From: Avisuccinivibrio_A sp964651505 | GTDB taxonomy: Bacteria > Pseudomonadota > Gammaproteobacteria > Enterobacterales > Succinivibrionaceae | Reading direction: 5' to 3' | DNA: 45,822 nucleotides | Assembly: GCA_964651505.1 (NCBI GenBank) | Contig: CAZYXT010000003.1 | Coordinates: forward strand, 1 to 45,822 | In this document: positions 8,131 through 17,200 of the stretch, one piece after another | Position numbering within the stretch: the stretch's first letter is position 1 | Layout: every line of letters begins with the position of its first letter | The notes under the pieces: generated by a model | What the model was told of the DNA's origin: nothing | The model's input: the letters and a program-made list of their open reading frames with translations, nothing else | Database searches by the model: none | Position numbers and translations under genes: made by a program

Positions 8131-10024
8131 CTTTGGTCTCAAGCGCCTCCCAGCGCTCGTAGCTTTGGGCAATTTTTTGGGCCAATGCCTCGCGCCTGCC
8201 TAAGATCTCTTTGACCCTTTCCCCCTGCTCTTTGTACAAGGCAGGATCGGCTATCATTTGATCCAACGATGCAAGTTCCTCTTCAAGGCTTGCAATGAGC
8301 ATGGGCAGCTCTTCAAGCTCCTTTTGCTCTTTGAAGCTTAAGCCCTTGCGCTTGGCATTGGCGCGGGCAAGCTCTTCTTTGCGAAGCTTGTGAGAAAGCC
8401 TGACCTGCTCTTTTTGCTCTTTTTTGCTTAAAGCGTCCGCAGGGTTTTCCCACAGGCCGATGCGCTTGTAGTAGGCCTCAACCTCAGACCAGCCGCCTAC
8501 GATGTCCTCAATCTTGCCTTGGCCTTCAAACACCCACGTTTCGGTGGCGCAGCGGTCGATAAACCTTCTGTCATGGGAGATCAAAATGACCGTGCCCTTA
8601 AAATTTGCCACCAGCTCTTCTAAAAGCTCCAAAGTCTCAAGATCCAGATCATTGGTGGGCTCATCTAAGATCAGGACATTGCAGGGCCTGCAAAACAGCC
8701 TGGCCAGCATCAGCCGGTTTTTCTCGCCCCCCGATAAGACCTTAACGGGGGAGCGGGCGCGGCGGGCGGTGAACAAAAAGTCCTTAAGATAGGAATTGAC
8801 GTGCACGCTCTTGCCGTTGATGATGATATCGCGCCTGCCCTCGGCCACATTGTCGGCAACGGACTTATCGGGATCCAATTTTTCATGGTACTGATCAAAG
8901 TATTGCACCATCAGGTTGACGCCCGGCCGCACCCTGCCGCGGTCGGGCTTGAGCTCTTCGAGCAGGAGCCTGACCAAGGAGGTCTTGCCGCAGCCGTTGG
9001 GGCCTACGATGCCGATCCTGTCTTGGCGCATCACGGTTGCAGAAAAATTGTCGACGATTGTCTTGTCCCCAAGCTTGAGGCTCACCTCAGTAAGCTCATA
9101 GACGATGTTGCCTGAGCGATCAGCCTCGCTGATGTGCAAAATGGCCCGTCCTGCCCGGTCGCGGCGGTTGCGCCTTTGCTCGCGCATTTGTTCCAAATTG
9201 CGCACCCGCCCTTCGTTGCGCGCCAATCTGGCCTTGACCCCGCGGCGGATCCAGGCCTCCTCCTCTGATAAGATGCGGTCAAATTCCTTGCGCTCAAGCG
9301 TCTCCATGCGCAAGCGCTCATCGCGCATCTTAAGATAGCGATCAAAAGATCCCCGGTACGAGTACAGTCTGCCCCTGTCCAATTCGACTATCACGTCGGC
9401 GCAATGATCGGCAAAGGCGCGATCGTGGCTGACAAACAGCACGGTGCCGTTGAAGTTTTTTATAAACTCCTCCAAAGAAATGATCGAAGCCACATCAAGG
9501 TGATTGGTAGGCTCGTCCAAAAGCAAAAGCTCAGGCTCCTGCACCAAGGCAGCAGCCAATGCCGCCTTGCGCTTAAGCCCGCCTGAGAGGGTCTCGACTG
9601 TCAAATCAGGATCCAATGAGAGCCTGCCAAGCTGCCGCCTGATCCTCGCATCGAGGGCCCAGCCGTCATGCTGCTCGATAAAGCCTGCCAAATCGGCCTT
9701 GTCTTTGGCATCATCCTCAAAATAGGCACAAAGAGCCGCTCCTGTCTCCCCCAAGGCCGAAGCGGCCATGGCATAGACCGTGCCCTGCTTGTTCAAAGGC
9801 GGATCTTGATCAAGCCTGACTGCCTTTAAATCCTGTTTTAAGACCAGGCGGCCGCTGTCAAGCTCCAAAGTGCCGTCAAGCACCTTCAAAAGACTGGATT
9901 TGCCCGTGCCGTTGCGCCCCACAAGACAGATCTTTTGTCCCTCTTCGATGGCAAAATCGGCCTTGTCCAACAGCGACTCGTCGCCAAAGCGCAAAGAAGC
10001 TTCAAGCAAGGAGACGATGGTCAT
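8093..10024 (-). CDS. uup: ABC-F ATPase Uup
   Basis: This soluble protein has two ABC nucleotide-binding domains and no membrane segments. The first has Walker A GRNGTGKSS near residue 36, signature LSGGLKRKAALAAAL and Walker B LLLLDEPTNHLD. The second has GPNGCGKTS, LSGGEKNRLMLARL and LILDEPTNDLD. Length 643 aa matches Uup (635 aa in E. coli), and a C-terminal charged coiled-coil (about 530-640) fits its DNA-binding tail. Uup is implicated in suppressing transposon excision and in ribosome-related quality control. Its start overlaps the rlmKL stop as ATGA, and rnm begins inside its 3' end. Confidence 0.95.
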   Translation of the reverse strand: MTIVSLLEASLRFGDESLLDKADFAIEEGQKICLVGRNGTGKSSLLKVLDGTLELDSGRLVLKQDLKAVRLDQDPPLNKQGTVYAMAASALGETGAALCAYFEDDAKDKADLAGFIEQHDGWALDARIRRQLGRLSLDPDLTVETLSGGLKRKAALAAALVQEPELLLLDEPTNHLDVASIISLEEFIKNFNGTVLFVSHDRAFADHCADVIVELDRGRLYSYRGSFDRYLKMRDERLRMETLERKEFDRILSEEEAWIRRGVKARLARNEGRVRNLEQMREQRRNRRDRAGRAILHISEADRSGNIVYELTEVSLKLGDKTIVDNFSATVMRQDRIGIVGPNGCGKTSLVRLLLEELKPDRGRVRPGVNLMVQYFDQYHEKLDPDKSVADNVAEGRRDIIINGKSVHVNSYLKDFLFTARRARSPVKVLSGGEKNRLMLARLFCRPCNVLILDEPTNDLDLETLELLEELVANFKGTVILISHDRRFIDRCATETWVFEGQGKIEDIVGGWSEVEAYYKRIGLWENPADALSKKEQKEQVRLSHKLRKEELARANAKRKGLSFKEQKELEELPMLIASLEEELASLDQMIADPALYKEQGERVKEILGRREALAQKIAQSYERWEALETKDEEAKIAKTQSD

Positions 10025-12357
10025 CGCATCTCTCCTTGCGGGCCGAACACCCGTATCGTGCGTCTTTTCATCTTGTCTTTTTGAGGCGGCCTTTTATCCT
10101 CAGGCCCTGCCTTGCCGCCGCCAAGGCCGCAAATGCTTTTGCCATCATCTTTTATCCTGCCATCGCTGCTGCCTGCAATTTTGCCTTCCCATTTGGCCTC
10201 CTTTACTCTTGAGACCATCGGCTCAGGCTCTTTTGTTTGAGCGCTTTTATCAAAGTGCAAAAGATAACAGCGGTGGATCTTCTGATTGCGCTTGAAGTCT
10301 TGGGGGATGGTGGGCGCGCTGATATCCTCGGCGGCAAGGCCATAGGGCTTTAAGCCCTCTTCGTCCAATTTAAAAGAGCGCAGGTTGGTGCAAAAGAGGA
10401 TCACGCCCCCATCGTTTAAATGGCCTGTCAGATTGGATAACAGCGCTGTCTGATCGCGCATGACATCAAGGCTGTGCTCCATGCGCTTGGAGTTTGAAAA
10501 AGAAGGAGGGTCAATGTAGATGACATCCCATTTTTTTGCATCGGTGCGGGAGATGTAGCTTAAGCAGTCTGCCTGCAAAATCTCGTGGCGCTTCAAATCA
10601 AGGCCGTTTAACTTGAAGTTTTTAAGACACCATTGCAGATAAGTGCGGCTCATGTCCACGCTCAAAGAGTGCGTCGCCCCGCCTAAGGCTGCCTGCACGG
10701 TGGCCGAGCCAGTGTAACAAAAAAGATTCAAAAGGCTCTTGCCCCCGCTCAGCATGGCAAGTCTTTTGCGCACAGGACGCGAGTCCAAAAACAGTCCCGT
10801 ATCAAGATACTCATCTAAATTGACCTCAAAGCGCGCTTTGCCCTCTGCCACCGCGACAATGATGCCGCCGCCTGAGTTTTTTTGGTATTGGCCCGTCCCC
10901 TGCTGAATCTGCCTGGTCTTGACGATAAGATGAGATGAGTTGCAGCCCAAAACCTTCATGGCCCCCTCTATCATGAGCATCAGCCTGCGGCGGGCAATTT
11001 TGGGATCGACTGATGAGGGAGCGCGGTATTCTTGCAGGACATAATAATCCCCGTAGCGGTCGATGGCCGCCCGGTATTCGGGCAGATCGCCATCATACAG
11101 GCGATAGGCCTCAAGTCCTTCCCTTTGGGCCATGGTTTTTAAGTTTTTTAAATTCTTTTTGAGGCGGTTTTGAAAATCCAAAGCCTCGTCTTCTTCCTTT
11201 AAGGTGCCGCGCCGCTCGATTTTATAGAGGCGAAATTCGCACTTCAAAGGCCCGTTGTGAACCTTATAGGTTTTAAAAGCACACAGGCGCAGCGCACAGA
11301 GCAAGGCAGGATCCGATGAAATCACCCCGGCCGTGGTCTTGGGACACTGCTCTTTAAGCTTGCGCCCCAAGGTTTCGTATAAAGAAAGAAGATCAGGCGC
11401 GCTGCCAAGCCTCTCCCCGTAAGGGGGGTTTGTGATAACGGTGAGAGGCTCACCGCAAAGCGGATTGACAAAATCCTCGATGGCGCCCTCATAAACCTGC
11501 ACTTCAGAGGAGAGCCCTGCCGACTCAAGGTTCTCCAAAGCGGTTTTGACCATCTTGGGATCTTTGTCAAAGCCTATGATCTTAAAGCCTGAGTGCAAAA
11601 ACTTTTGTTTGCCCCTCTCAAAGCACTCCAAAGCATCCTGCCTTGCCTTTGCAAAGGAGTCTTTGTCATAAAGACTTAAATTTTCAAAGGCAAAATGCTT
11701 GCGGCTCAAAGAGGCAGCCCGCCTTGTTGCCATGGAGGCCGCTTCTATAAGCAAGGTGCCGCTGCCGCACATGGGATCGATAAAATTGCCGCCCTCATAG
11801 CCTGCGCGCAGCAGCAAATATGCAGCCAGATTCTCGTTGAGGGGAGCCTCTCCTATCTTTTTTTGAATATGCCTTTGCTGCAAGGAGTCGCCGCACAAGT
11901 CCAAATACAATGCCGCCTCCCCGCGATGCAGCCTGCCTGCAACATGCACCATGGGATTGTCGCGGCTGACATCGGGACGGCGCCCTTCTCTTGAGAAAAA
12001 GCGATCGCATAAGCCGTCTTTGATCTTCAATGCGCTGTATTGGGTGTTGCGCAAAGCATCGGAGGTGCCCAAAAAGGAGACGGCTATGGTCTTGTCAACA
12101 TCAAAATAGCGCTCCCAATTGACCCCGTAAGAGCCCATATACAGATCGCTGTCATCTTCGCACTTAAAGGAAACGAGCCTGAGCATGATCCTCGAGGCCA
12201 AGGCGGCATGAAGGCAGATGGTTTGGGCTGTCGCAAACTCGGCCTTAAAGGCTGCGCCGCCTGCTTTCTCTTCAACCTCCGCTGCGCCCAGCAAATGAAG
12301 CTGCCTGCACAAAGTGCTTTCAAAGCCTTGGGGGCAGGTTGCTAAAAAGTCGTGCAT
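10021..12357 (-). CDS. rlmL: Bifunctional 23S rRNA methyltransferase RlmKL (m2G2445 / m7G2069)
   Basis: The fused enzyme methylates two guanines in domain V of 23S rRNA. The order is an N-terminal THUMP domain (about 45-155), an RlmL methyltransferase with FIDPMCGSGTLLIEAA and NPPYGER, then an RlmK methyltransferase with LNLFCYTGSATV and YIDPPSFSNSKRM. The preferred start is the ATG at 12357, seven bases after GAGGG; an upstream TTG at 12363 is less likely. The 778-aa product is about 75 residues longer than E. coli RlmL (702). The excess is a C-terminal Lys/Arg/Gly-rich tail after LLHFDKSAQ, probably disordered and possibly RNA-contacting. First gene of rlmKL-uup-rnm. Confidence 0.95.
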   Translation of the reverse strand: MHDFLATCPQGFESTLCRQLHLLGAAEVEEKAGGAAFKAEFATAQTICLHAALASRIMLRLVSFKCEDDSDLYMGSYGVNWERYFDVDKTIAVSFLGTSDALRNTQYSALKIKDGLCDRFFSREGRRPDVSRDNPMVHVAGRLHRGEAALYLDLCGDSLQQRHIQKKIGEAPLNENLAAYLLLRAGYEGGNFIDPMCGSGTLLIEAASMATRRAASLSRKHFAFENLSLYDKDSFAKARQDALECFERGKQKFLHSGFKIIGFDKDPKMVKTALENLESAGLSSEVQVYEGAIEDFVNPLCGEPLTVITNPPYGERLGSAPDLLSLYETLGRKLKEQCPKTTAGVISSDPALLCALRLCAFKTYKVHNGPLKCEFRLYKIERRGTLKEEDEALDFQNRLKKNLKNLKTMAQREGLEAYRLYDGDLPEYRAAIDRYGDYYVLQEYRAPSSVDPKIARRRLMLMIEGAMKVLGCNSSHLIVKTRQIQQGTGQYQKNSGGGIIVAVAEGKARFEVNLDEYLDTGLFLDSRPVRKRLAMLSGGKSLLNLFCYTGSATVQAALGGATHSLSVDMSRTYLQWCLKNFKLNGLDLKRHEILQADCLSYISRTDAKKWDVIYIDPPSFSNSKRMEHSLDVMRDQTALLSNLTGHLNDGGVILFCTNLRSFKLDEEGLKPYGLAAEDISAPTIPQDFKRNQKIHRCYLLHFDKSAQTKEPEPMVSRVKEAKWEGKIAGSSDGRIKDDGKSICGLGGGKAGPEDKRPPQKDKMKRRTIRVFGPQGEMR

Positions 12358-12587
12358 TATCAATCCCTCGCAAAAGCGCTCTTATTATAAAGCATGAGCC
12401 GCTCTTGTCTGCCCGGGGCGAGGGCCGTTTTTTGAGGCCCTCCTGCCATGAGGCCTTTGCCAAGAATTTTTCTAAACTGCGCTCAAAGGCGCGTTTTTTT
12501 GAGACAGCTTAAAGATTTAAGCTTGCGATTTTGCTATAGATAAACAAAACCGCTTAATTTTAAGGAGGGGCAGTTGCCGCAGAGTCT

Positions 12588-13707
12588 ATGATAAGCAAAG
12601 CATTCGCACTAAAAAGCACCGTTCAGAGCTTTCCTGCGCCGCAGGCTCTGTTTGATCACCTGCAAATAAGACGCACCGATCTTGTTGTAACCGAAGAGAG
12701 GGTTTTTCAAAATTATTTGAGCGCTCATAATTTTCCCTGCCGCTACCTTATCACCGATACTCTCGGCCGCGGTCCCAACAGCACCGCATCGATAGCCAAG
12801 GCCGCTCAAATGTCGGGCTCTGCCTGCACCCGCGTCATCGCCATCGGCGGCGGATCCGCCTTGGAGCTTGGCAAATTGCTCAGCCTCGAGCGCCTTGAGC
12901 CTTTGAATGCCCTGTTTGAAGACGAGAAAAACATCATCAAATCTCGCACCCTGATCTTGGTGCCCACCACCCCGGGCACGGGCTCGGAGGTCACCCCTTT
13001 TGCCGCCGTTTTCTTTGAAGATCTGGGCAGGCAGCTGGTGTTAACCTCGCAAAAGCTGTGTGCAGACGAGGCTTTGCTGTGCCCGGCCTTCCTTAATAAG
13101 ATCCCCTTTACCGTTTTTGCGGCAAGCTCACTTGATGCCTTTACCCACGCGGCAGAATCCTATCTGTCGCCCCTGGCCACCCCCTTTTCGCGCACCATTG
13201 CCAAGGAGGCCATGCAGATCTTGTGTCAAAGCTGGAAGGAGGTGGCGCAGCAAGGCAGCACGGCCTTTGACCTGGCCATCCCCCGCGTGCAGATTGCAGG
13301 CACCATGGCAGGCATCAGTTATGCAAACGCAGGCTGCGCGGCCGTCCATGCCCTCTCCTATCCTTTGTCGGTGCGCCTTAAGATCCGCCACGGGGAGGCC
13401 AATTATCTTGTGATAAAAAAAGGTTTTGGATCTTTACGAAAAGAAAAACCCCGACGGGGCTCTGATGGACATCAAGCTTTTGTTAAGCCCGATCTTCAAT
13501 GCCGCACCCGATCAGGTCTTAACCAAGCTTGACGAGCTGTGCGCCTCGCTTTTGCCGCGCAAGCGCTTAAGCTCCTACGGGATGACCGAGTCTCAAATTC
13601 TGGAGTTTACCGATCTGGTTTTGACGCGCCAAAATCTGCTCCTTGCCAACGGCTACGTGCCCTTGAGCGCATCTGAGATAGCCGATATTTACAGGCAGTT
13701 GTTATAG
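12588..13707 (+). pseudogene. Iron-containing alcohol dehydrogenase (group III type), frameshifted at an A7 run
   Basis: The first frame (12588-13532) begins MISKAFALKSTVQSF and carries family III alcohol dehydrogenase features: IAIGGGSALELGK, PTTPGTGSEVTP, SLDAFTHAAESY, and the metal-binding histidines in HALSYPL and HGEANY. After HGEANYLVIKK the frame runs into junk, while the true C-terminus continues one frame over from 13423 (VLDLYEKKNPDG) to the stop at 13707. The switch falls at a seven-A run at 13415-13421. Deleting one A gives a continuous protein of about 372 aa, normal for the family. The closest type I can suggest is a 4-hydroxybutyrate- or butanol-dehydrogenase-like enzyme. It may be a real mutation, a slippage site or a sequencing error. 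Confidence 0.85.
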
Positions 13708-13720
13708 GCAAAAAAAAGCA

Positions 13721-13754
13721 AGACCTTTAGAAGCTCCTGCTCTCCTAAAGGTCT
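13721..13754 (-). terminator. Hairpin with T-run on the minus strand, downstream of the GH28 gene
   Basis: Ten-base perfect arms AGACCTTTAG (13721-13730) and CTAAAGGTCT (13745-13754) are followed on the minus strand by CTTGCTTTTTTTTG. This fits a terminator for leftward transcripts. The hairpin also lies just after the dehydrogenase stop at 13707 and could end plus-strand transcripts, though it has no T-run on that side. Confidence 0.65.
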
Positions 13755-13944
13755 CGTGCGCGGCGCGCATTGCCCGATTGCTCAGGTTGCGTTTCTCTCT
13801 GAGGCCTTCTGCTCATTTGGCCTTTGTTTTTAGTAACTTCTTATCGGAGAGCTCCTGCATTTCTGAAGAGTTTTTTAAAAAATAAGGCCAAGGCTGCCTT
13901 GGAGGCAGAAACAAAAAAACATCGGGGAAGACAGAAACAGACTT

Positions 13945-13966
13945 GAAGCCGCGACATGGCGGCTTC
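13945..13966 (-). terminator. Second hairpin immediately after the GH28 stop
   Basis: Arms GAAGCCGC and GCGGCTTC surround a six-base loop, 20 bp beyond the GH28 stop. The following minus-strand sequence is only moderately T-rich, so it is either a weak terminator or a 3'-end protecting stem upstream of the stronger one at 13721-13754. Confidence 0.45.
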
Positions 13967-13985
13967 TTAAACAAAGAGAGGCGCT

Positions 13986-15281
13986 TTAATTGAACTTAAA
14001 GTCCTCAACGTTGATGACCTTGGGCTCGCGCAGGCCGTCTTCAAAAAAGAGCCCGCCCGTAAACTCGCTTAAGGCAGGATCTACTTGTTTGTCCTCGGGG
14101 GCAAGAGTCCAGCGGTAATTTTTGATCTCAACGTGCCCGATGGGGGTTTCGGGCAGGCCTGCCATGAACAAAGGAACTCCGGTCACATTGCAGGCGGTGA
14201 CGTTTTCGATGCAGATGTTGCCCATGGAGGGGGTCAGATCGTTTATCTCCTGCTTTGATGTCGACAAAATCCCGGGATTTTTATCATCCTCAATCCCGGG
14301 CGTATAAAAGTTGTTGAAGGCGATGGGACAGATGCAATCGTCAATCGTCAGGTTTTTAAGCACGATGTCATCGACCCTGCCGCCGCGCCCGCGCCGCGTT
14401 TTGATGCGCACGGCCCTTTGCGTGCCCTCAAAGACGCAGTCTTCAACCCTTACATCAAAGATCCCTCCTGCAGTCTCCGAGCCTATGGCAATGCCGCCGT
14501 GGCTTTTTTTGAAGGTGCAGTTTTTTACCTTTACCCTGCAGGTCGGCCGCCCGATCTTAAGCCCGTCGGGGCCCGAGCCTGCCTTTAAGGCTATGGCATC
14601 ATCGCCCACGTCAAACAGGCAGTTTTCGATGCACACCCCGCGGCACGAATCGACGTCGACCGCGTCGGTGTTGGGCGAGGTCTCGGGATTGAAAACGGTA
14701 AGGTTTTGCAGCACAACATCGCTGCAATAAAGGCAATGCAGGGTCCAAAAAGGCGAGTTTTGCACGGTGATGCCCTCAATCTTGACTCTCGTGCATTGTG
14801 TAAACTGCACCAAGGGAGGGCGCAAAAATTGGGTGGAAGGCCTGCCGCCGCCTGAGGCCCGCGGACCGACGGAGGCATTTAATTTGGCAAGCTCAAGCTC
14901 GTAGTCGTAACGGGGGGTGGTGCGATCTTCTGCTCTTATTTCCTCAAAAAGCTGCCACCAGCGTTGGCCGCACCCGTCGATGATGCCCTCGCCTTCAATG
15001 GTCACGTCATGCAAATTGCGCCCGTAAACCAAAGGGTGCATGGCAAAGCACTCCACGCCCTCCCAGCGCATTTTCACGGCAGGAAAATATGAGTGAGGAT
15101 CATCGTCAAACATGATGCAGGCGCCTTTGTCCAAGTGCACCGTCAGATCAGAGCACAACGCAAGGGGACCTGTGCGATAAATGCCCTTGGGGATCGCAAG
15201 AGTCACGGGCGCAGCCTGTGCCTCACAGGCTGCAAGGGCTTCTTGCAAACTGTCAAAATCGGCTGCATTAACGGAGGTCAT
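13986..15281 (-). CDS. Glycoside hydrolase family 28 protein (polygalacturonase-like), no signal peptide
   Basis: GH28 enzymes are right-handed parallel beta-helices that hydrolyse galacturonide or rhamnose-galacturonide linkages by inversion. All four diagnostic motifs are present: NTDAVDVDSC (NTD), GDDAIALKAG (two catalytic Asp), SHGGIAIGSE and RIKTRRGRG. I use the ATG at 15281, preceded by AAGGAG, which gives 431 aa starting MTSVNAADFDSLQ; the frame continues upstream to 15323 without a good ribosome site. No signal peptide or membrane segment is visible, so the enzyme is probably cytoplasmic and acts on imported oligosaccharides, as known for bacterial exo-type members. It has no uptake or uronate catabolic genes next to it. 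Substrate is unknown. Confidence 0.88.
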   Translation of the reverse strand: MTSVNAADFDSLQEALAACEAQAAPVTLAIPKGIYRTGPLALCSDLTVHLDKGACIMFDDDPHSYFPAVKMRWEGVECFAMHPLVYGRNLHDVTIEGEGIIDGCGQRWWQLFEEIRAEDRTTPRYDYELELAKLNASVGPRASGGGRPSTQFLRPPLVQFTQCTRVKIEGITVQNSPFWTLHCLYCSDVVLQNLTVFNPETSPNTDAVDVDSCRGVCIENCLFDVGDDAIALKAGSGPDGLKIGRPTCRVKVKNCTFKKSHGGIAIGSETAGGIFDVRVEDCVFEGTQRAVRIKTRRGRGGRVDDIVLKNLTIDDCICPIAFNNFYTPGIEDDKNPGILSTSKQEINDLTPSMGNICIENVTACNVTGVPLFMAGLPETPIGHVEIKNYRWTLAPEDKQVDPALSEFTGGLFFEDGLREPKVINVEDFKFN

Positions 15282-15321
15282 CTTTTCTCCTTTTGTTTGT
15301 TTGAGGGACTTTGGGATTGGC

Positions 15322-15353
15322 AAATAAAAAAGTCCCCATCAAAGACGAGGACC
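15322..15353 (-). terminator. Rho-independent terminator after secG
   Basis: On the minus strand GTCCTC and GGGGAC (one wobble pair) form a short stem followed by TTTTTTATTTG. It lies about 57 bp beyond the secG stop and would end the rlmE-ftsH-folP-glmM-secG transcript. Confidence 0.65.
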
Positions 15354-15409
15354 TTTTGACGCTTTTTTAGTTATGGGTCATGATCACAAGAGATCCTGAC
15401 TCACAGCTG

Positions 15410-15772
15410 TTATTCTTCACCCACGGCCGGGACATCGCTGACTGCGGGCACATCGGCAGGCACGCTGTTCATGGCAGGCACTTCGCCTGCACTCTGCTCT
15501 GTTGCTGTGTCGATATTGGTAAACGAAGTGCTCTGCTCATGATGGCCTTTTTGCAGCCATGAAATAAACAGGCAGATGGCAAAAAACAAAACGGCCAAAA
15601 ACCAGGTGGAGCGGGTTAAAAAATTGCCCGAGCCTGCGGCACCAAATACCGTATTCGATGCGCCGGCGCCAAATGAAGCTCCCATGCCGGCACCCTTGCC
15701 CTGCTGCACCAAGATAAGGGCAACCATGGCAATGGCCACCAATAAAAACAGTACAATTACGACTTCGTACAT
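15410..15772 (-). CDS. secG: Protein-export membrane protein SecG
   Basis: SecG is the small third subunit of the SecYEG translocon. The 120-aa protein has two membrane segments (about 3-22 and 54-72) linked by the conserved glycine-rich cytoplasmic loop with QQGKGAGMGASFGAG and the SNTVFG signature. A hydrophilic C-terminal tail follows. It is the last gene of the cluster, 77 bp after glmM, the same order as in E. coli. The tRNA-Leu that follows secG in E. coli is absent here. Confidence 0.95.
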   Translation of the reverse strand: MYEVVIVLFLLVAIAMVALILVQQGKGAGMGASFGAGASNTVFGAAGSGNFLTRSTWFLAVLFFAICLFISWLQKGHHEQSTSFTNIDTATEQSAGEVPAMNSVPADVPAVSDVPAVGEE

Positions 15773-15849
15773 TTTAACTAAAAACCCAAAATTGATGAAA
15801 ACATCAGCGGTGCATAATACCCGCTTTTGCCCATCTGATCAAGAAAATA

Positions 15850-17199
15850 TCAGGCAAAACCTTCGGCCTGCTTGACGATGACGTCGGCAATGCGCACGGC
15901 CATGGCATGAACCTTGGTGCGTTCTTCGCCCTCGACCATGACTCGCACCAAAGGCTCGGTGCCGGACTTGCGCAGCAAAACCCGCCCGCGGCCTTCAAGC
16001 TCGTTCTCAACGGCCCTGACCTCTTTTAAGACGGCATCGTCCTTTAAAGCATCAAAGCCTGCGCTCAAGCGCAAATTGATGAGTTCTTGGGGGAACATGT
16101 TCAAATCCGCTGCCATGTCCGCAAGGCTAGCCCCGCTTCTTTGCATGGCCTTCAATACCTGCAAGGCCGAGACGATGCCGTCGCCCGTTGACACGTAATC
16201 AAGGCAGATGACATGTCCGCTGTTTTCGCCGCCTAAGCGCCAGTTGTTCTTGACCAGCCCTTCCATGACATAGCGATCGCCCACGGCGGTGCGGATAAAG
16301 GGGATGCCCTCGCGCTTGAAGGCAAGCTCAAGCCCCAGATTGGACATTAAAGTGCCAACCGCTCCGCCGCCTAAGCGTCCCTTGCTTAAGCGATCTTTGG
16401 CAATGATGTACAAGATGGCATCGCCATCGAGGATATTGCCCATGTGATCGACCATGATCACCCTGTCGCCGTCCCCGTCAAAGGCAATGCCCAGATCGGC
16501 ATTGCAGCTTAAAACCTTGGCGCTTAAGGCCTGAGGGTGGGTGGAGCCCATCGCATCATTGATGTTGGTGCCGTCGGGGGTATTGCCGATGGCAATGACA
16601 TTGGCGCCCAATTCCCTGAACACCAAAGGAGCCACGTGATAGGTGGCGCCGTTGGCGCAATCGAGCACGATGGTAAGGTTATCCAGGCTCAGGTTTTGAT
16701 CAAAGGTGCTTTTGCAAAACTCGACATAGCGCCCGGGGGCATCGTCTTGCCGGTAGGCGCGGCCCAGACAGGAAGGATCGTCAAGCTTCCAGGGGTCATC
16801 GAGGGCCTTTTCGATCTCAAGCTCTGTCTCATCGGGCAGCTTGGTGCCGTATTTGGAGAAAAACTTGATGCCGTTGTCGTAATAAGGATTGTGCGAGGCG
16901 GATATCACCACGCCCAAGTCGGCCCTAAAAGCTTTGGTAAGATAGGAGATGGCAGGCGTGGGCATGGGCCCGAGCAACACGGTGGAGATCCCCGCGGCGC
17001 TGAAGCCTGACTCCAAAGCCGCCTCAAACATGTAACCTGACAGCCTGGTATCTTTGCCGATGATCACCCTGCCGCCTTTTTGGCCGTGAGTGAGCACCCT
17101 GCCTGCGGCCATGCCGAGCTTCATGACAAATTCGGGGGTGATGGGATATTGTCCCACCTTGCCTCTGACGCCGTCAGTGCCAAAATACTTGCGCTGCAT
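15850..17199 (-). CDS. glmM: Phosphoglucosamine mutase GlmM
   Basis: GlmM converts glucosamine-6-phosphate to glucosamine-1-phosphate on the route to UDP-GlcNAc, peptidoglycan and LPS. The 449-aa protein begins MQRKYFGTDGVRG and contains the phosphoserine loop GVVISASHNPYYDNG (active Ser near residue 103), the metal-binding DGDGDR, the sugar-binding GGENSGH and the phosphate-binding RKSGTEPLVRVM. Length is normal (445 in E. coli). It starts one base after the folP-like stop, with AAGGAAG in the folP tail as ribosome site, so the two are translationally linked. Confidence 0.97.
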   Translation of the reverse strand: MQRKYFGTDGVRGKVGQYPITPEFVMKLGMAAGRVLTHGQKGGRVIIGKDTRLSGYMFEAALESGFSAAGISTVLLGPMPTPAISYLTKAFRADLGVVISASHNPYYDNGIKFFSKYGTKLPDETELEIEKALDDPWKLDDPSCLGRAYRQDDAPGRYVEFCKSTFDQNLSLDNLTIVLDCANGATYHVAPLVFRELGANVIAIGNTPDGTNINDAMGSTHPQALSAKVLSCNADLGIAFDGDGDRVIMVDHMGNILDGDAILYIIAKDRLSKGRLGGGAVGTLMSNLGLELAFKREGIPFIRTAVGDRYVMEGLVKNNWRLGGENSGHVICLDYVSTGDGIVSALQVLKAMQRSGASLADMAADLNMFPQELINLRLSAGFDALKDDAVLKEVRAVENELEGRGRVLLRKSGTEPLVRVMVEGEERTKVHAMAVRIADVIVKQAEGFA

Positions 17200-17200
17200 G

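Noticed and set aside
12420..12505. Two hairpins with T-runs upstream of the dehydrogenase on the plus strand
   Set aside because: They resemble terminators, but no plus-strand gene ends just before them and the stems are short or have the T-run in the loop. I could not assign a role.
13411..13422. A-AAA-AAG as a programmed -1 frameshift site in the dehydrogenase
   Set aside because: The heptamer is present, but the downstream frame needs a +1 shift, so -1 slippage would not rejoin it. A loss of one A by mutation, slippage during transcription or sequencing error fits better.
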